A DNA stretch of 64,000 nucleotides from Roseomonas genomospecies 6 (lineage in GTDB: Bacteria > Pseudomonadota > Alphaproteobacteria > Azospirillales > Azospirillaceae), in contig NZ_QOKW01000003.1 of assembly GCF_008365375.1 (NCBI RefSeq), positions 62,001 to 126,000 on the forward strand, in the 5' to 3' direction. The translations under genes and the position numbers were made by a program. The notes under the pieces are model-generated. The model was not told where the DNA came from, ran no database searches, and worked only from the letters and a program-made list of their open reading frames with translations. Numbering within the stretch: the first letter of the stretch is position 1; each line of letters opens with the position of its first letter. Positions 51,503 to 60,481 of this stretch are shown here, in pieces.

Positions 51503-51967
51503 GTGCAGTATCGCAAGGAGAACGAACGGCATTTTGCCCGTCTGGTGCTGACCGGGCGCTTCACCGGCCAGGATGCCGGCCCGGTGCGGCAGGCCATCGC
51601 CGACGTGAAAGGCGGGCTGGAGCGCCGCTGTCTTCTCGACCTGACGGGGCTGGAGTTCATCGACAGCGCCGGGGTCGGCCTGCTGCTGGTGATGAACGGG
51701 GAAGCCGTGTCGGCGGGCAAGGCGCTGTCCCTGCTCTGCGCCTCCGGGCAGGTGCGCAAGGTGGTGGACCTGACCCGCATCGCCATGATTATCCCCGTCC
51801 ACGAGACGGTGGCCGGCTACATCGCCGCCAGCGTGCCGGAAGCCCTGCTGGCCCCCGCCCACCCCTGCGCCCCGGGCGAGGACCCGCTGGCCGTCGCGGC
51901 GCGGGCGTTGCGGACCGCCCCCATCCTTCCGCCGGGCGTTCCGGACCGCGACGGCGCTTCCGGGTAG
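51503..51967 (+). CDS. STAS-domain protein (anti-sigma factor antagonist-like)
   Basis: A 154-residue protein with one STAS domain. The phosphorylatable serine lies in LTGLEFIDSAGVGLLLVMN (SpoIIAA-like Ser), and the N-terminus VQYRKEN...LTGRFTGQD matches the family start. I chose GTG 51503 since GGAAGGGA lies 8-9 nt upstream; ATG 51470 is an alternative. A C-terminal extension of about 40 residues (CAPGEDPLAVAARALR) is disordered. No anti-sigma kinase is adjacent. Partner unknown. Confidence 0.8.
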   Translation: MQYRKENERHFARLVLTGRFTGQDAGPVRQAIADVKGGLERRCLLDLTGLEFIDSAGVGLLLVMNGEAVSAGKALSLLCASGQVRKVVDLTRIAMIIPVHETVAGYIAASVPEALLAPAHPCAPGEDPLAVAARALRTAPILPPGVPDRDGASG

Positions 51968-52043
51968 GCGACTCGCAGCGCGCAGCCGCGCTTCCCATGT
52001 GACGTAACGGACAGATCCCGTTCCGCGTTGGGGGAGGCACCGA

Positions 52044-52256
52044 ATGGTTCATCTGCGCAAATCGCTGGAGTCCGAAGCGTCCAAGGCCGCCGCGCAGGAA
52101 GGCCGCTCGCTCGACCAGTTCGTGAACGAGGCGGTGGAGGAGAAGCTGCGCCACGCGCAACGCCCCGCATCCCAACGTCATGTCACCCAACGTCATGTCA
52201 CCCCCATCCACGACCGCGGCGCCCCGGCGGACGAAGATGCGGTGGAGCGGGCGTGA
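52044..52256 (+). CDS. orphan HicB/Arc-type ribbon-helix-helix protein
   Basis: A 70-residue protein with the RHH-type segment LRKSLESEASKAAAQEGRSL and DQFVNEAVEEKL (about 4-35), as in HicB-family antitoxins and Arc-type DNA-binding proteins. The tail carries an in-frame 15-bp tandem duplication (52173-52187, 52188-52202) coding for QRHVT twice. GGGGAGG lies 7 nt upstream. There is no neighbouring toxin gene, so it is either an orphan or a single-gene regulator. Confidence 0.7.
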   Translation: MVHLRKSLESEASKAAAQEGRSLDQFVNEAVEEKLRHAQRPASQRHVTQRHVTPIHDRGAPADEDAVERA

Positions 52257-52388
52257 GACCGACGCGGGAAGGGATTGCGAAGGCTGTGAGGCGGCGCTAT
52301 ATTTCCCGTACCAGTGGTCAATAGACGACACCTCCGGTACCGCGCGCTTCGGACGGTTTGTATGGCCGGACAGGCGCGCACACGAAAA

Positions 52389-52417
52389 GAGGGGCGGCGC
52401 GCACACGCCGCCCCTCC
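52389..52417 (-). terminator. intrinsic terminator after the 27-residue ORF
   Basis: Perfect stem GAGGGGCGGCG (52417-52407 on minus) / CGCCGCCCCTC (52399-52389), followed by TTTTCGTG. It begins 10 bp past the short ORF's stop. Confidence 0.88.
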
Positions 52418-52427
52418 GTCGTCTGGG

Positions 52428-52511
52428 TTACAGCACGGCGACGAGCAGCGCGAGGATCGCGACGACCGTCTGTATGACCGTGCAGATCACCAGCACCTTA
52501 CCAGGGGTCAA
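52428..52511 (-). CDS. 27-residue hydrophobic peptide (small membrane protein), not in ordinary ORF lists
   Basis: A minus-strand frame from TTG 52511 to TAA at 52430-52428 encodes MTPGKVLVICTVIQTVVAIL plus ALLVAVL: a short N-terminus, one lysine, then a single transmembrane helix. GGAAGGGGG lies 9 nt upstream; a GTG at 52520 would add three residues. A perfect GC-rich hairpin with a T-run follows 10 bp after the stop. No other gene needs that terminator on this strand (mutS begins at 52625 and is transcribed from further right). The region 52512-52624 and 52257-52388 holds no other gene. Confidence 0.6.
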   Translation of the reverse strand: MTPGKVLVICTVIQTVVAILALLVAVL

Positions 52512-52624
52512 TAAACACACCCCCTTCCCGCCGCTTGGATGACAGCGCCCATCGTCCATGGGACGGGACGCTGCGGCGGCGGATTTTCATACAATGGCGT
52601 GTGCATCTTCGCAAATATTCCCGT

Positions 52625-55324
52625 TTAAGAAATCAACCCCCGCAGCCGGTACAACTCTTCCAGCGCCTGCCGCGGGGTCAGGCTGTCGGGGTCGATGGAT
52701 TTCAGCGCCTCCTCCACCCGCGACGGCTCCGGCGGGGCGGCAGCGGGGGACGACGCCGCGGGAGCGGGGCGCTTCAGGGCGGCGCTGAACAGCGGCAGAT
52801 CCTCGGCCAGGCGGTGGATGGCGGCGTTCTGGTCGCCCGATTCCAGGATGGTCAGCACCTCCTCCGCGCGGCCCACCACGGCGCCGGGCAGGCCCGCAAG
52901 CTTCGCCACATGGATGCCGTAGCTGCGGTCCGCCGCCCCCGCCGTCACCTCGTGCAGGAAGACCACATCGCCCTGCCATTCCTTGATGCGCATGGTGTGG
53001 CAGGATAGGCCCGGCAGCTTGCCGGCCAGCATGGTCAGTTCGTGGTAATGGGTGGCGAACAGCGCGCGGCAGCGGTTGACGTCGTGCAGATGCTCCACGC
53101 AGGCCCAGGCGATGGACAGGCCATCGAAGGTCGCCGTGCCGCGCCCGATCTCGTCCAGGATGACCAGCGCGCGGTCGCCGGACTGGTTCAGGATCGCCGC
53201 CGTCTCCACCATCTCCACCATGAAGGTGGAGCGCCCCCGCGCCAGATCGTCGGCGGCGCCGACGCGGCTGTAGAGCCGATCCACCACCCCGATGTGCGCG
53301 CTCTCCGCCGGCACGAAGCTGCCCATTTGTGCCAGCACGGCGATCAGCGCGTTCTGGCGCAGGAAGGTGGACTTGCCGGCCATGTTCGGGCCGGTCAGCA
53401 GCCACAGCCGGTTGTCCGGAGCGAGGTCGCAGTCGTTGGCGACGAAGGGTCCGGCGTTGCCGGCGTCGAGCACCGCCTCCACCACCGGGTGCCGACCGCC
53501 CTTGATCGAGAAGGCGAGGCTACCGTCCACCATGGGCCGGTTGTAGCGCCGCTCCGCCGCCAGTTCGGCCAGGGAGGCGGCGACGTCCAGGGCGGCCAGC
53601 GCGTGCGCCGCCTGAGCGATGGCGTCGGCCCGGCTCGTCACCTCCTCCACGAGGTCGTTGAACAGCTCCAGCTCGACAGCCAGCGCCTTGTCGGCGGCCT
53701 CGGAGATGCGGCGCTCCAGGTCCGACAGCTCCACCGTGCCGAAGCGCACGGCGTTCGCCATGGTCTGGCGGTGCATGAAGACCTCGCGCCCCTTCTCGGA
53801 CATCAGCTTGTCCGCGTGGGTCGCCGTCACCTCGATGTGGTAGCCGAGCACGTTGTTGTGCTTGATCTTCAGCGCCGGCACCCCGGCGATGCCGGCGTAT
53901 TTGACCTGAAGCCCGGCGATCAGCCGCCGGCTCTCGTCGCGAAGCGTCACCAGCTCGTCCAGCGCGTAGGAATAGTCCCGCGCGATGAAGCCACCATCGC
54001 GGGCCAGCAGCGGCAGCTCCGGCGCCAGCGCCTGCGTCAATTGCTGAACCAGTTCGCTGTGTTCGCCCAGCCCCTTCGCCACGGCGCCCAGCCCGTCGGG
54101 CAGCGGGCCGCCGGGGTGGCCGTTCAGCAGCAGGCGGATAGCCGAGGCCTGGGCCAGACCGTCGCGCACGGCGGCGAGGTCGCGCGGGCCGCCGCGCCCC
54201 AGCGTCAGGCGGGACAGGGCGCGTTCCAGGTCAGGGCAGCGGCGCAGGGCTTCGCGAAGGTCGCCGCGCAGCCGTTCCTCGTTCAGCGCGAACTCCACCA
54301 TGTCCAAGCGCTTGGCGATGGCCGCGGGGTTGGTCAGCGGGGCCGAGAGCTGGGCGGCCAGCAGCCGCGCCCCCGCCCCGGTCACCGTGCGGTCGATGGT
54401 GGCGAGCAGGCTGCCCCGCCGGTCGCCCGTCAGGGTGCGGGTCAGCTCCAGATTGCGGCGGGTCGCCCCGTCGATCTCCATGACCGCGCCGGGGCCGAGC
54501 CGGCGCGGCGGCGACAGGCGCGGCACGCGGCCCTTCTGCGTCAGCTCCACATAGGCGACCAGAGCCCCCGCCGCCGCGACCTCGGCCCGGCTGAACTGGC
54601 CGTAGGCGTCCAGCGTGCCGACACCGTAGAGGCCGAGCAGCCGCTGCCGCCCGTTCTCGCTGTCGAAGCGCGGGGTCGGCTGCACGGTCAGGCGGGACTT
54701 CCACTCGCCCCACAGCTCGTACAGGTCGGGGCTCTGGCACAGCTTCTCGGAGACCAGCACCTCCTGCGGGTCGAGGCGGCCCAGCGCCGCTCCCAGCCCG
54801 GCGCGCTCCACCGGCTGCACCACCAGTTCGCCGGTGGACAGCTCCAGCCAGGCCAGCCCGAGCCCGCCCGCCGCCTCCGCCACCGCGGCCAGCCAGTTGG
54901 AGGCGCGGGAATCGAGCAGGCTGTCCTCGGTCAGCGTGCCGGGGGTGACGATGCGGATGACGCCGCGCTTCACCACCGACTTGCTGCCGCGCTTCTTGGC
55001 CTCCGCCGGGTCCTCCATCTGCTCGCAGATGGCGACGCGGAAGCCCTGGCGGATCAGGCGCTGAAGGTAGGATTCATGGCTGTGGACGGGGACGCCGCAC
55101 ATGGGGATGTCTTCCCCCAAATGCTGGCCGCGCTTGGTCAGCGCGATGTCCAGCGCGCGGGCGGCGTTCACCGCGTCCTCGAAGAACATCTCGTAGAAAT
55201 CGCCCATCCGGTAGAACAGCAGACAGTCGGGATGGGCCTGCTTGATCTCCAGATACTGCGCCATCATCGGGGTGGCATCAGGCGGGATGATGGCGGGCGG
55301 GATGGCGGCGGACGCGTCGGACAC
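52625..55324 (-). CDS. mutS: DNA mismatch repair protein MutS
   Basis: An 899-residue mismatch sensor. Domain I has the mismatch-reading Phe-x-Glu ([17 protein letters not shown], about 35-51); the clamp and lever follow; the ABC-type ATPase has Walker [10 protein letters not shown], Walker [11 protein letters not shown] and the H-loop ATHYHEL. The C-terminal extension ends with [11 protein letters not shown]. Starts with GTG. Adjacent to glnD in this chromosome segment, with two small genes between. Confidence 0.97.
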   Translation of the reverse strand: MSDASAAIPPAIIPPDATPMMAQYLEIKQAHPDCLLFYRMGDFYEMFFEDAVNAARALDIALTKRGQHLGEDIPMCGVPVHSHESYLQRLIRQGFRVAICEQMEDPAEAKKRGSKSVVKRGVIRIVTPGTLTEDSLLDSRASNWLAAVAEAAGGLGLAWLELSTGELVVQPVERAGLGAALGRLDPQEVLVSEKLCQSPDLYELWGEWKSRLTVQPTPRFDSENGRQRLLGLYGVGTLDAYGQFSRAEVAAAGALVAYVELTQKGRVPRLSPPRRLGPGAVMEIDGATRRNLELTRTLTGDRRGSLLATIDRTVTGAGARLLAAQLSAPLTNPAAIAKRLDMVEFALNEERLRGDLREALRRCPDLERALSRLTLGRGGPRDLAAVRDGLAQASAIRLLLNGHPGGPLPDGLGAVAKGLGEHSELVQQLTQALAPELPLLARDGGFIARDYSYALDELVTLRDESRRLIAGLQVKYAGIAGVPALKIKHNNVLGYHIEVTATHADKLMSEKGREVFMHRQTMANAVRFGTVELSDLERRISEAADKALAVELELFNDLVEEVTSRADAIAQAAHALAALDVAASLAELAAERRYNRPMVDGSLAFSIKGGRHPVVEAVLDAGNAGPFVANDCDLAPDNRLWLLTGPNMAGKSTFLRQNALIAVLAQMGSFVPAESAHIGVVDRLYSRVGAADDLARGRSTFMVEMVETAAILNQSGDRALVILDEIGRGTATFDGLSIAWACVEHLHDVNRCRALFATHYHELTMLAGKLPGLSCHTMRIKEWQGDVVFLHEVTAGAADRSYGIHVAKLAGLPGAVVGRAEEVLTILESGDQNAAIHRLAEDLPLFSAALKRPAPAASSPAAAPPEPSRVEEALKSIDPDSLTPRQALEELYRLRGLIS

Positions 55325-55463
55325 GGGACTTCAACCGGTTGCGTTGTGACGGGCAAAGGCGGGCGGGCACCCTAGCATGCCCGCACTGGTGCCGCGATGA
55401 CCGCTTCGTTAGACTGTTCGCTGCCCGTGGAACGTGCAAGCCGAAGCTGGGAAGGAGACCACC

Positions 55464-56027
55464 GTGACGCAAGCGCCCGAGAGCACCCCCGAGAACACCG
55501 GTGGCCAGACGACGAACGTCCAGACCACGAACGGCCAGGACACCGTCCGGGAGGTGCGCGAGGTCGTCGCCCTGTTCGGGACCCGTGAGACGTTCGACAA
55601 GGCCGTAGCCGCCCTTCTGGACGCCGGCTTCGACCGCGACGACCTGTCGGTCCTGGCGAGCCACACCTCGCTGGAAGCCGCGGACCAGCGCCCGCAGACC
55701 CCGACGGACGAGGCCCTGACCGGTCTGGTGGGCGAATTGAAATACGCCTTTCCCCTGACCACCGCCGGGCTTCTCGCCATCGTCGGCGGCCCCATCGCCG
55801 CCCCGCTGGCCGCCCTCGTCGCCGCCGGTCTGGGCGGCGTCGCCATCAAGGATTACCTGGACGAACTGACCAGCCACCCCGACACGGACGAGTTCAGCCG
55901 CGCGCTGGAGGCCGGCGGCGTCATCCTGTGGGTGCGCACCGCCGACGTGGCGGACGAGGTCGAGGCTGCGGAGATCCTGGAAGGCAACGGTGGCGCCAAC
56001 ATCCACCTGTCGGTGCGCGAGGAGTAG
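55464..56027 (+). CDS. general-stress-type protein with glycine-rich membrane segment
   Basis: A 187-residue protein. An N-terminal Thr/Gln-rich stretch is followed by a YflT/17M-like alpha-beta module (VVALFGTRETFDKAVAALL, DRDDLSVLA) and then a hydrophobic Gly/Ala segment (AIVGGPIAAPLAALVAAGLGG, about 109-129) that looks like a glycine-zipper membrane hairpin. The C-terminus is soluble (VILWVRTADVADEVEAAEI). GTG 55464 has AAGGAG 7 nt upstream. A role in stress or envelope is inferred from the domain only. Divergent from mutS. Confidence 0.72.
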   Translation: MTQAPESTPENTGGQTTNVQTTNGQDTVREVREVVALFGTRETFDKAVAALLDAGFDRDDLSVLASHTSLEAADQRPQTPTDEALTGLVGELKYAFPLTTAGLLAIVGGPIAAPLAALVAAGLGGVAIKDYLDELTSHPDTDEFSRALEAGGVILWVRTADVADEVEAAEILEGNGGANIHLSVREE

Positions 56028-56031
56028 ACCT

Positions 56032-56352
56032 TCAGGCGGCGCAGGCGCGCCAATCGCCTCCGCCGCCCACCAGGGTCAGGCCGCGCAGGCGGAACTGCGC
56101 CCGCACCACCGCGGCCCAGCCCTTGCGGATCAGGGCGATCTTGATCGCGTCGGCGGCCTTGGCGTCCGTGGCGGTGCCGCAGATCTCGAACAGAAGGGCG
56201 TCGCCGATGGAGCCGGGACAGAGGGCCAGCGCATGCACCAGCCAGGCCATCAGTTCGGCGGGCGTGTGACGCGGCAGGCCCCGTTCCGCCAGGGTCAGGG
56301 CGTTGCCGAGATTCGCCAGCTCCCGCCGCGCCGTTTCGGAATTCGGGGTCAT
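56032..56352 (-). CDS. hypothetical protein
   Basis: A 106-residue soluble helical protein (ARRELANLGNALTLAERGLP, AELMAWLVHALALCPGSIGD), ending in RGLTLVGGGGDWRACAA. GAGAGG is 6 nt before the ATG. It is convergent with the stress-type gene, only 4 bp apart, and divergent from glnD. I do not recognise a family; cysteines at the C-terminus are not in a known motif. Confidence 0.6.
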   Translation of the reverse strand: MTPNSETARRELANLGNALTLAERGLPRHTPAELMAWLVHALALCPGSIGDALLFEICGTATDAKAADAIKIALIRKGWAAVVRAQFRLRGLTLVGGGGDWRACAA

Positions 56353-56580
56353 CAGTGGCCTCTCGCGCGCGTGTCTCACCGACGACTCCCTACCTCTTTG
56401 GATGGGGGCGGGTCAGTGACGGCCGTCACAGCGGCACTTCCGACCAACCCACACCGGATCATTCAGCAAACAGACGGCGGCCTCTTTCGGTCTGCCGCGT
56501 GCGAATTATCGTCTTTCCCGTTATAGTCGGTACGCCGCACCGTCTGTCGCACCCCTCGCATCCCTGGGAAGGCTCACGTT

Positions 56581-59388
56581 TTGCCGATGCTCTCCACCCG
56601 CACCGCCTCGGCGGACGCCTCCGACGCCACCGATGCCGGCGCCGCCAACATCCCCAACAAGCGCGCGATCCTGTCCCGGCGCAAGCTGGCGGAGGACCTG
56701 GAAACGCTGGTGGCGGAGCATGGGACCGGCGACAAGCTGCGCCCCGCCCTGATCGCCCGGCTGCGCGGCGCGCTGAACGACGGGCGGGCGGAGGTGCGCG
56801 CCCGGTTCGAGGCCAAGGGATCGGGCGAGGACTGCGTGCGGCAGAACTGCTACCTCGCCGACGGGGTCGTGCGCTCCCTGGCCGACCTCACGGTCACCCA
56901 CATCTTCCCGTCGCCCAACCCGACCTCGGGCGAAGTGTTCGACATCGTGGCCACCGGCGGCTACGGCCGGGGCGAGCTGGCGCCCTTCTCCGACATCGAC
57001 CTGCTGTTCCTGCTGCCCTACAAGCGCACCCCGCGGGTGGAGCAGGTGGTGGAGTACATGCTCTACATCCTGTGGGATCTGGGGCTGAAGGTCGGCCACG
57101 CGGTGCGCAGCGTCGACGACTGCATCCGCCAGTCGAAGGCCGACGTCACCATCCGCACCGCCATCCTGGAGGCCCGCTATCTCTGGGGCCCGCGCAAGCT
57201 GTTCACCGAACTGCGCCGCCGCTACGACCGCGAGGTGGTGGCCGGCACCGGACCGGAGTTCGTGGAGGCCAAGCTGGCCGAGCGCGACAACCGCCACCAG
57301 AAGCTGGGCGACAGCCGTTACGTCCTGGAACCCAACCTGAAGGACGGCAAGGGCGGCCTGCGCGACCTCCAGACCCTGTTCTGGATCGCCAAATATCTGT
57401 ACCGGGTGGAGGACGTGGACGATCTGGTCGGCAAGAAGGTGCTTCTGCCGGAAGAGGCGCAGCGCTTCGCCAAGGCGCAGAACTTCCTGTGGACCGCGCG
57501 CTGCCACCTTCACTACCTGACCGGGCGCATGGAGGACCGGATGACCTTCGACGTGCAGACGTCGATCGGCACCCGCATGGGCTACACGGACCACGCCGGG
57601 ACCAAGGGCGTGGAACGCTTCATGAAGCACTACTTCCTGGTCGCCAAGGACGTGGGCGACCTGACCCGCATCTTCTGCGCGGCGCTGGAGGCGGAATCGA
57701 AGCGCCCGCCCAAGTTCAACATCCTGCGGCTGGCGGCGCTGGCCCGCCGCAAGGACGTGGACGGCTTCGTGGTGGACGGCGAGCGGCTGAACGTCCGCAG
57801 CGACCGCCAGTTCAAGGACGAGCCGCTGGACATGATCCGGCTGTTCCACACCGCCCAGCAGAACGACATCGACATCCACCCCAACGCGCTGCGCGCCATC
57901 ACGCGCTCGCTGTCGGTGGTGGGGCCGAAGCTGCGCGCGGACGCGGAGGCCAACCGGCTGTTCCTGGAAATACTGACCGGGCGGAAGGACCCGGAGATCA
58001 CGCTGCGCCGCATGAACGAGGCCGGGGTGCTGGCCCGCTTCATTCCCGACTTCGGTCGGGTGGTGGCGCAGATGCAGTACGACATGTACCACGTCTACAC
58101 GGTGGACGAGCACACGCTGTTCGCGCTGGGCATCCTGCACAAGATCGAGACGGGCGAGCTGGCCGACGAGCTGCCGCTGTCGTCGGAGGTGATCCACAAG
58201 GTGGTGTCGCGGCGCGCGCTCTACGTCGCCGTTCTGCTGCACGACATCGCCAAGGGCCGCGGCGGCGACCATTCCGTGCTGGGCGCGCGGGTGGCGGAGA
58301 AGCTGTGCCCGCGTCTGGGCCTGACGGCGGAGGAGACGGAGACGGTCGCCTGGCTGGTGCGCTGGCACCTCGCCATGTCCTACACCGCCTTCAAGCGCGA
58401 CCTGGAGGACGACAAGACGGTGCGGGACTTCGTGTCGCTCGTCCAGTCGCCGGAGCGGCTGCGCCTTCTGCTGGTGCTGACGGTGGCGGACATCCGGGCG
58501 GTCGGGCCGCAGCGCTGGAACAACTGGAAGGCCACGCTGCTGCGGGAACTCTACAACCGGTCGGAAGAGGTGATGTCCGGCGGCCTGTCGGTCGAAGGGC
58601 GCGGGCGCCGCATCCAGGCCGCCCAGGCGGCGCTGCGGGCCGAGTTGTCCGACTTCGACGATGCCGATTTCGAACAGCACATCGCGCTCGGCTACCCCGC
58701 CTACTGGCTGGCCTTCGACGCGGAGACGCTGGGCCGGCAGGCGCGGCTGGTCCGCGAGGCGCTGCGCGACGAACGCCCGCTGACCGTCAACACGCGCATC
58801 GACCGTGGGCGGGCGATCACCGAGGTGACGATCTTCGCCACCGACCACCACGGCCTGTTCTCCCGCCTCGCCGGGGCGCTGGCGGCGGCGGGGGCGGACA
58901 TCGTGGACGCCCGCATCTTCACCATGACCAACGGCATGGCGCTGGATGTCTTCACCGTGCAGGACGCGGCGGGCGGCGGCGCCTTCGAGAGCGGCGACAA
59001 GCTCGCCAAGCTGTCGGTGATGATCGAGAAGGTGCTGTCCGGCCAGTTGAAGCCGCTGCACGAGCTGACCAAGCGCAAGGCCCCGCACGCCAGCCGCACC
59101 CGCGTCTTCCATGTGCCGCCGCGCGTGCTGATCGACAACAACGCCTCCACCACCCACACGGTGATCGAGGTGAACGGGCGCGACCGGCCCGGCCTGCTGT
59201 ACGACCTGACGCGCGCGCTGACCAACCTGACCCTGCAGATCTCGTCGGCGAAGATCTCCACCTACGGGGAGAAGGCCATCGACGTCTTCTATGTGAAGGA
59301 CGTCTTCGGGCTGAAGGTCACGCACGAGAGCAAGCTGGCCCAGATCCGCGAACGGCTGCTGCACGCGCTGGCCGATCCGTCGGGGTAA
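56581..59388 (+). CDS. glnD: bifunctional PII uridylyltransferase/uridylyl-removing enzyme GlnD
   Basis: A 935-residue glutamine sensor that uridylylates and deuridylylates PII proteins such as GlnZ. The nucleotidyltransferase motif is GGYGRGELAPFSDIDLLFL (about 126-144). The HD hydrolase is visible as LLHDIAKGRGGDHS (about 551-564). Two C-terminal ACT domains, about 740-820 (ATDHHGLFSRLAGALAAAGA) and 860-935 (RDRPGLLYDLTRALTNL), bind glutamine. The start is TTG 56581 with AAGG 8 nt upstream, or ATG 56587. Its length is the usual 930-940. Confidence 0.95.
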   Translation: MPMLSTRTASADASDATDAGAANIPNKRAILSRRKLAEDLETLVAEHGTGDKLRPALIARLRGALNDGRAEVRARFEAKGSGEDCVRQNCYLADGVVRSLADLTVTHIFPSPNPTSGEVFDIVATGGYGRGELAPFSDIDLLFLLPYKRTPRVEQVVEYMLYILWDLGLKVGHAVRSVDDCIRQSKADVTIRTAILEARYLWGPRKLFTELRRRYDREVVAGTGPEFVEAKLAERDNRHQKLGDSRYVLEPNLKDGKGGLRDLQTLFWIAKYLYRVEDVDDLVGKKVLLPEEAQRFAKAQNFLWTARCHLHYLTGRMEDRMTFDVQTSIGTRMGYTDHAGTKGVERFMKHYFLVAKDVGDLTRIFCAALEAESKRPPKFNILRLAALARRKDVDGFVVDGERLNVRSDRQFKDEPLDMIRLFHTAQQNDIDIHPNALRAITRSLSVVGPKLRADAEANRLFLEILTGRKDPEITLRRMNEAGVLARFIPDFGRVVAQMQYDMYHVYTVDEHTLFALGILHKIETGELADELPLSSEVIHKVVSRRALYVAVLLHDIAKGRGGDHSVLGARVAEKLCPRLGLTAEETETVAWLVRWHLAMSYTAFKRDLEDDKTVRDFVSLVQSPERLRLLLVLTVADIRAVGPQRWNNWKATLLRELYNRSEEVMSGGLSVEGRGRRIQAAQAALRAELSDFDDADFEQHIALGYPAYWLAFDAETLGRQARLVREALRDERPLTVNTRIDRGRAITEVTIFATDHHGLFSRLAGALAAAGADIVDARIFTMTNGMALDVFTVQDAAGGGAFESGDKLAKLSVMIEKVLSGQLKPLHELTKRKAPHASRTRVFHVPPRVLIDNNASTTHTVIEVNGRDRPGLLYDLTRALTNLTLQISSAKISTYGEKAIDVFYVKDVFGLKVTHESKLAQIRERLLHALADPSG

Positions 59389-59393
59389 CAGTC

Positions 59394-59972
59394 TCAGGAC
59401 AGCCGCTTCTCCACCCAGCCGTCGATCGCTTCGGCGGCCAGCCCCGCCAGCACACCCGTCGCCATGCCCGCGGCGTAATCCGACGCCCAGTGCCGCTCCG
59501 TGGCGAGGCTCGACCAGCCGACGGCGGCGGCGAAGCCCAGGCTGGCCATGGTCGCCGGCGTGAAGCCGCGGTTCAGCCCGACCGCCGTGGTCAGCGCCGA
59601 CACGTTGATGGCGTGGCCGGAGGGGAAGGAGGCGTGCTTGCCGTCCGCCTTGCCCCAGCGGCGGGGGTCGCCGCCCTCGTTCGGGCGGGCGCGGCAGACG
59701 ACGCGCTTGATCCCCTTGCCGGCCACCGTCCCCAGCGCGATGGCGAGCAGCCCCTGCCGGGCAAGGCGCGACCAGCCCGGCTTCTCCCACCCCAGCCCGG
59801 CGGCCCACAGCGCCCCCAGCGCCGGCATCAGCACCATGCGGGAGCTGGGCACCTGAAGCCCGTCGCGCAGAGCCGGCACCTCAGCGCCCAGGGCGACGGC
59901 CTTGCGGTGGGCGGTCCCATCCAGCCCGTTCACGCCATCCAGCAGGCGGTCCGTGAAACCCTCGTCGCTCAT
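59394..59972 (-). CDS. PAP2-superfamily phosphatase (membrane)
   Basis: A 192-residue phosphatase of the PAP2/haloperoxidase type. The three catalytic motifs are complete: KRVVCRARP, PSGHAIN and ATERHWASDYAAG. Hydrophobic segments at about 50-65, 130-150 and 165-185 suggest inner-membrane location; the family dephosphorylates lipid pyrophosphates such as undecaprenyl-PP or phosphatidate. GGGAGA lies 8 nt upstream. Tail to tail with glnD (5 bp between). Confidence 0.85.
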   Translation of the reverse strand: MSDEGFTDRLLDGVNGLDGTAHRKAVALGAEVPALRDGLQVPSSRMVLMPALGALWAAGLGWEKPGWSRLARQGLLAIALGTVAGKGIKRVVCRARPNEGGDPRRWGKADGKHASFPSGHAINVSALTTAVGLNRGFTPATMASLGFAAAVGWSSLATERHWASDYAAGMATGVLAGLAAEAIDGWVEKRLS

Positions 59973-60100
59973 GGCGCGGTTCTCCCGATGCACGTCCCCG
60001 TCATCGCGGGGGCCAAGCGTCAACAGCCGCGCTGCCGTTTCGTGCCCGCGGCAGGCCCGCAGGCCAGGGATGCCGGCTTGGCAATCGCCGACCGTGCCAG

Positions 60101-60127
60101 CCCCCTCTCCCGGGGCGGGAGAGGGGG
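60101..60127. repeat. perfect palindrome in the iteron region
   Basis: CCCCCTCTCCCG / CGGGAGAGGGGG, 12-bp arms with a GGG loop, between iterons 1 and 2. It resembles half of the REP-like elements elsewhere in the window. Confidence 0.8.
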
Positions 60128-60372
60128 AGTCGGCGATTGCCAAGGATCGCGATCCCTTGGCAATCGCCGACCAACCGGCCAGACATCCGCAAGAACGCGC
60201 CAAGAGATCCCGAGTCGCGACTCGCCTGCCCCACCCCACCTTGGCAATCGCCGACCAAGGCCCGAGTCGCCGTGAGTCTCCGATGATTCCCACAAGGTCC
60301 CTTGGCGAACACCGACGAGTCTTCTGGCAATCGCCGACGCATCCCCGAGTCGTCCACAGGCAATCGCCGACC

Positions 60373-60410
60373 TAGCAAATAGACTCCAGCAATTAGGTCT
60401 CAATTAGTCT
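60373..60410. other. AT-rich stretch beside iterons (possible DNA-unwinding element)
   Basis: Between iterons 7 and 8, the sequence becomes AT-rich with a direct repeat (CAATTAGGTCT / CAATTAGTCT). A DnaA-box-like CGTCCACA (consensus TTATCCACA) lies at about 60351. The arrangement of iterons, AT-rich DNA and then the rep gene matches known plasmid origins. Confidence 0.5.
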
Positions 60411-60481
60411 GGTCGGCGATCGCCAAATGGACTCTCCCGGCGGTGCATGGTCGACTGCAGGCAGAATGGACGGGGGGACCT

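Larger units (their letters stand above)
60078..60426. repeat. iteron array upstream of repA (eight copies)
   Basis: 16-bp unit TTGGCAATCGCCGACC. Plus-strand copies: 60078-60093, 60157-60172, 60241-60256, 60302-60317 (degenerate: TTGGCGAACACCGACG), 60324-60339 and 60357-60372. Minus-strand copies: 60129-60143 and 60411-60426 (one mismatch). Copies at 60129 and 60157 face each other around the palindrome ATCGCGAT, making a symmetric block. This is the typical layout of RepA-binding iterons. Three copies of CCCGAGTCG lie between them (near 60210, 60261 and 60344). The 509-bp gap 59973-60481 has no gene. Confidence 0.88.

Noticed and set aside
56521-59808. A 1095-codon minus-strand frame
   Set aside because: It is the exact antisense of glnD, whose conserved motifs leave no doubt. 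Such frames arise from high third-position GC.
60078-60426. CRISPR-like array
   Set aside because: The 16-bp repeats occur in both orientations with irregular spacing and no uniform spacers. Iterons next to repA fit better.
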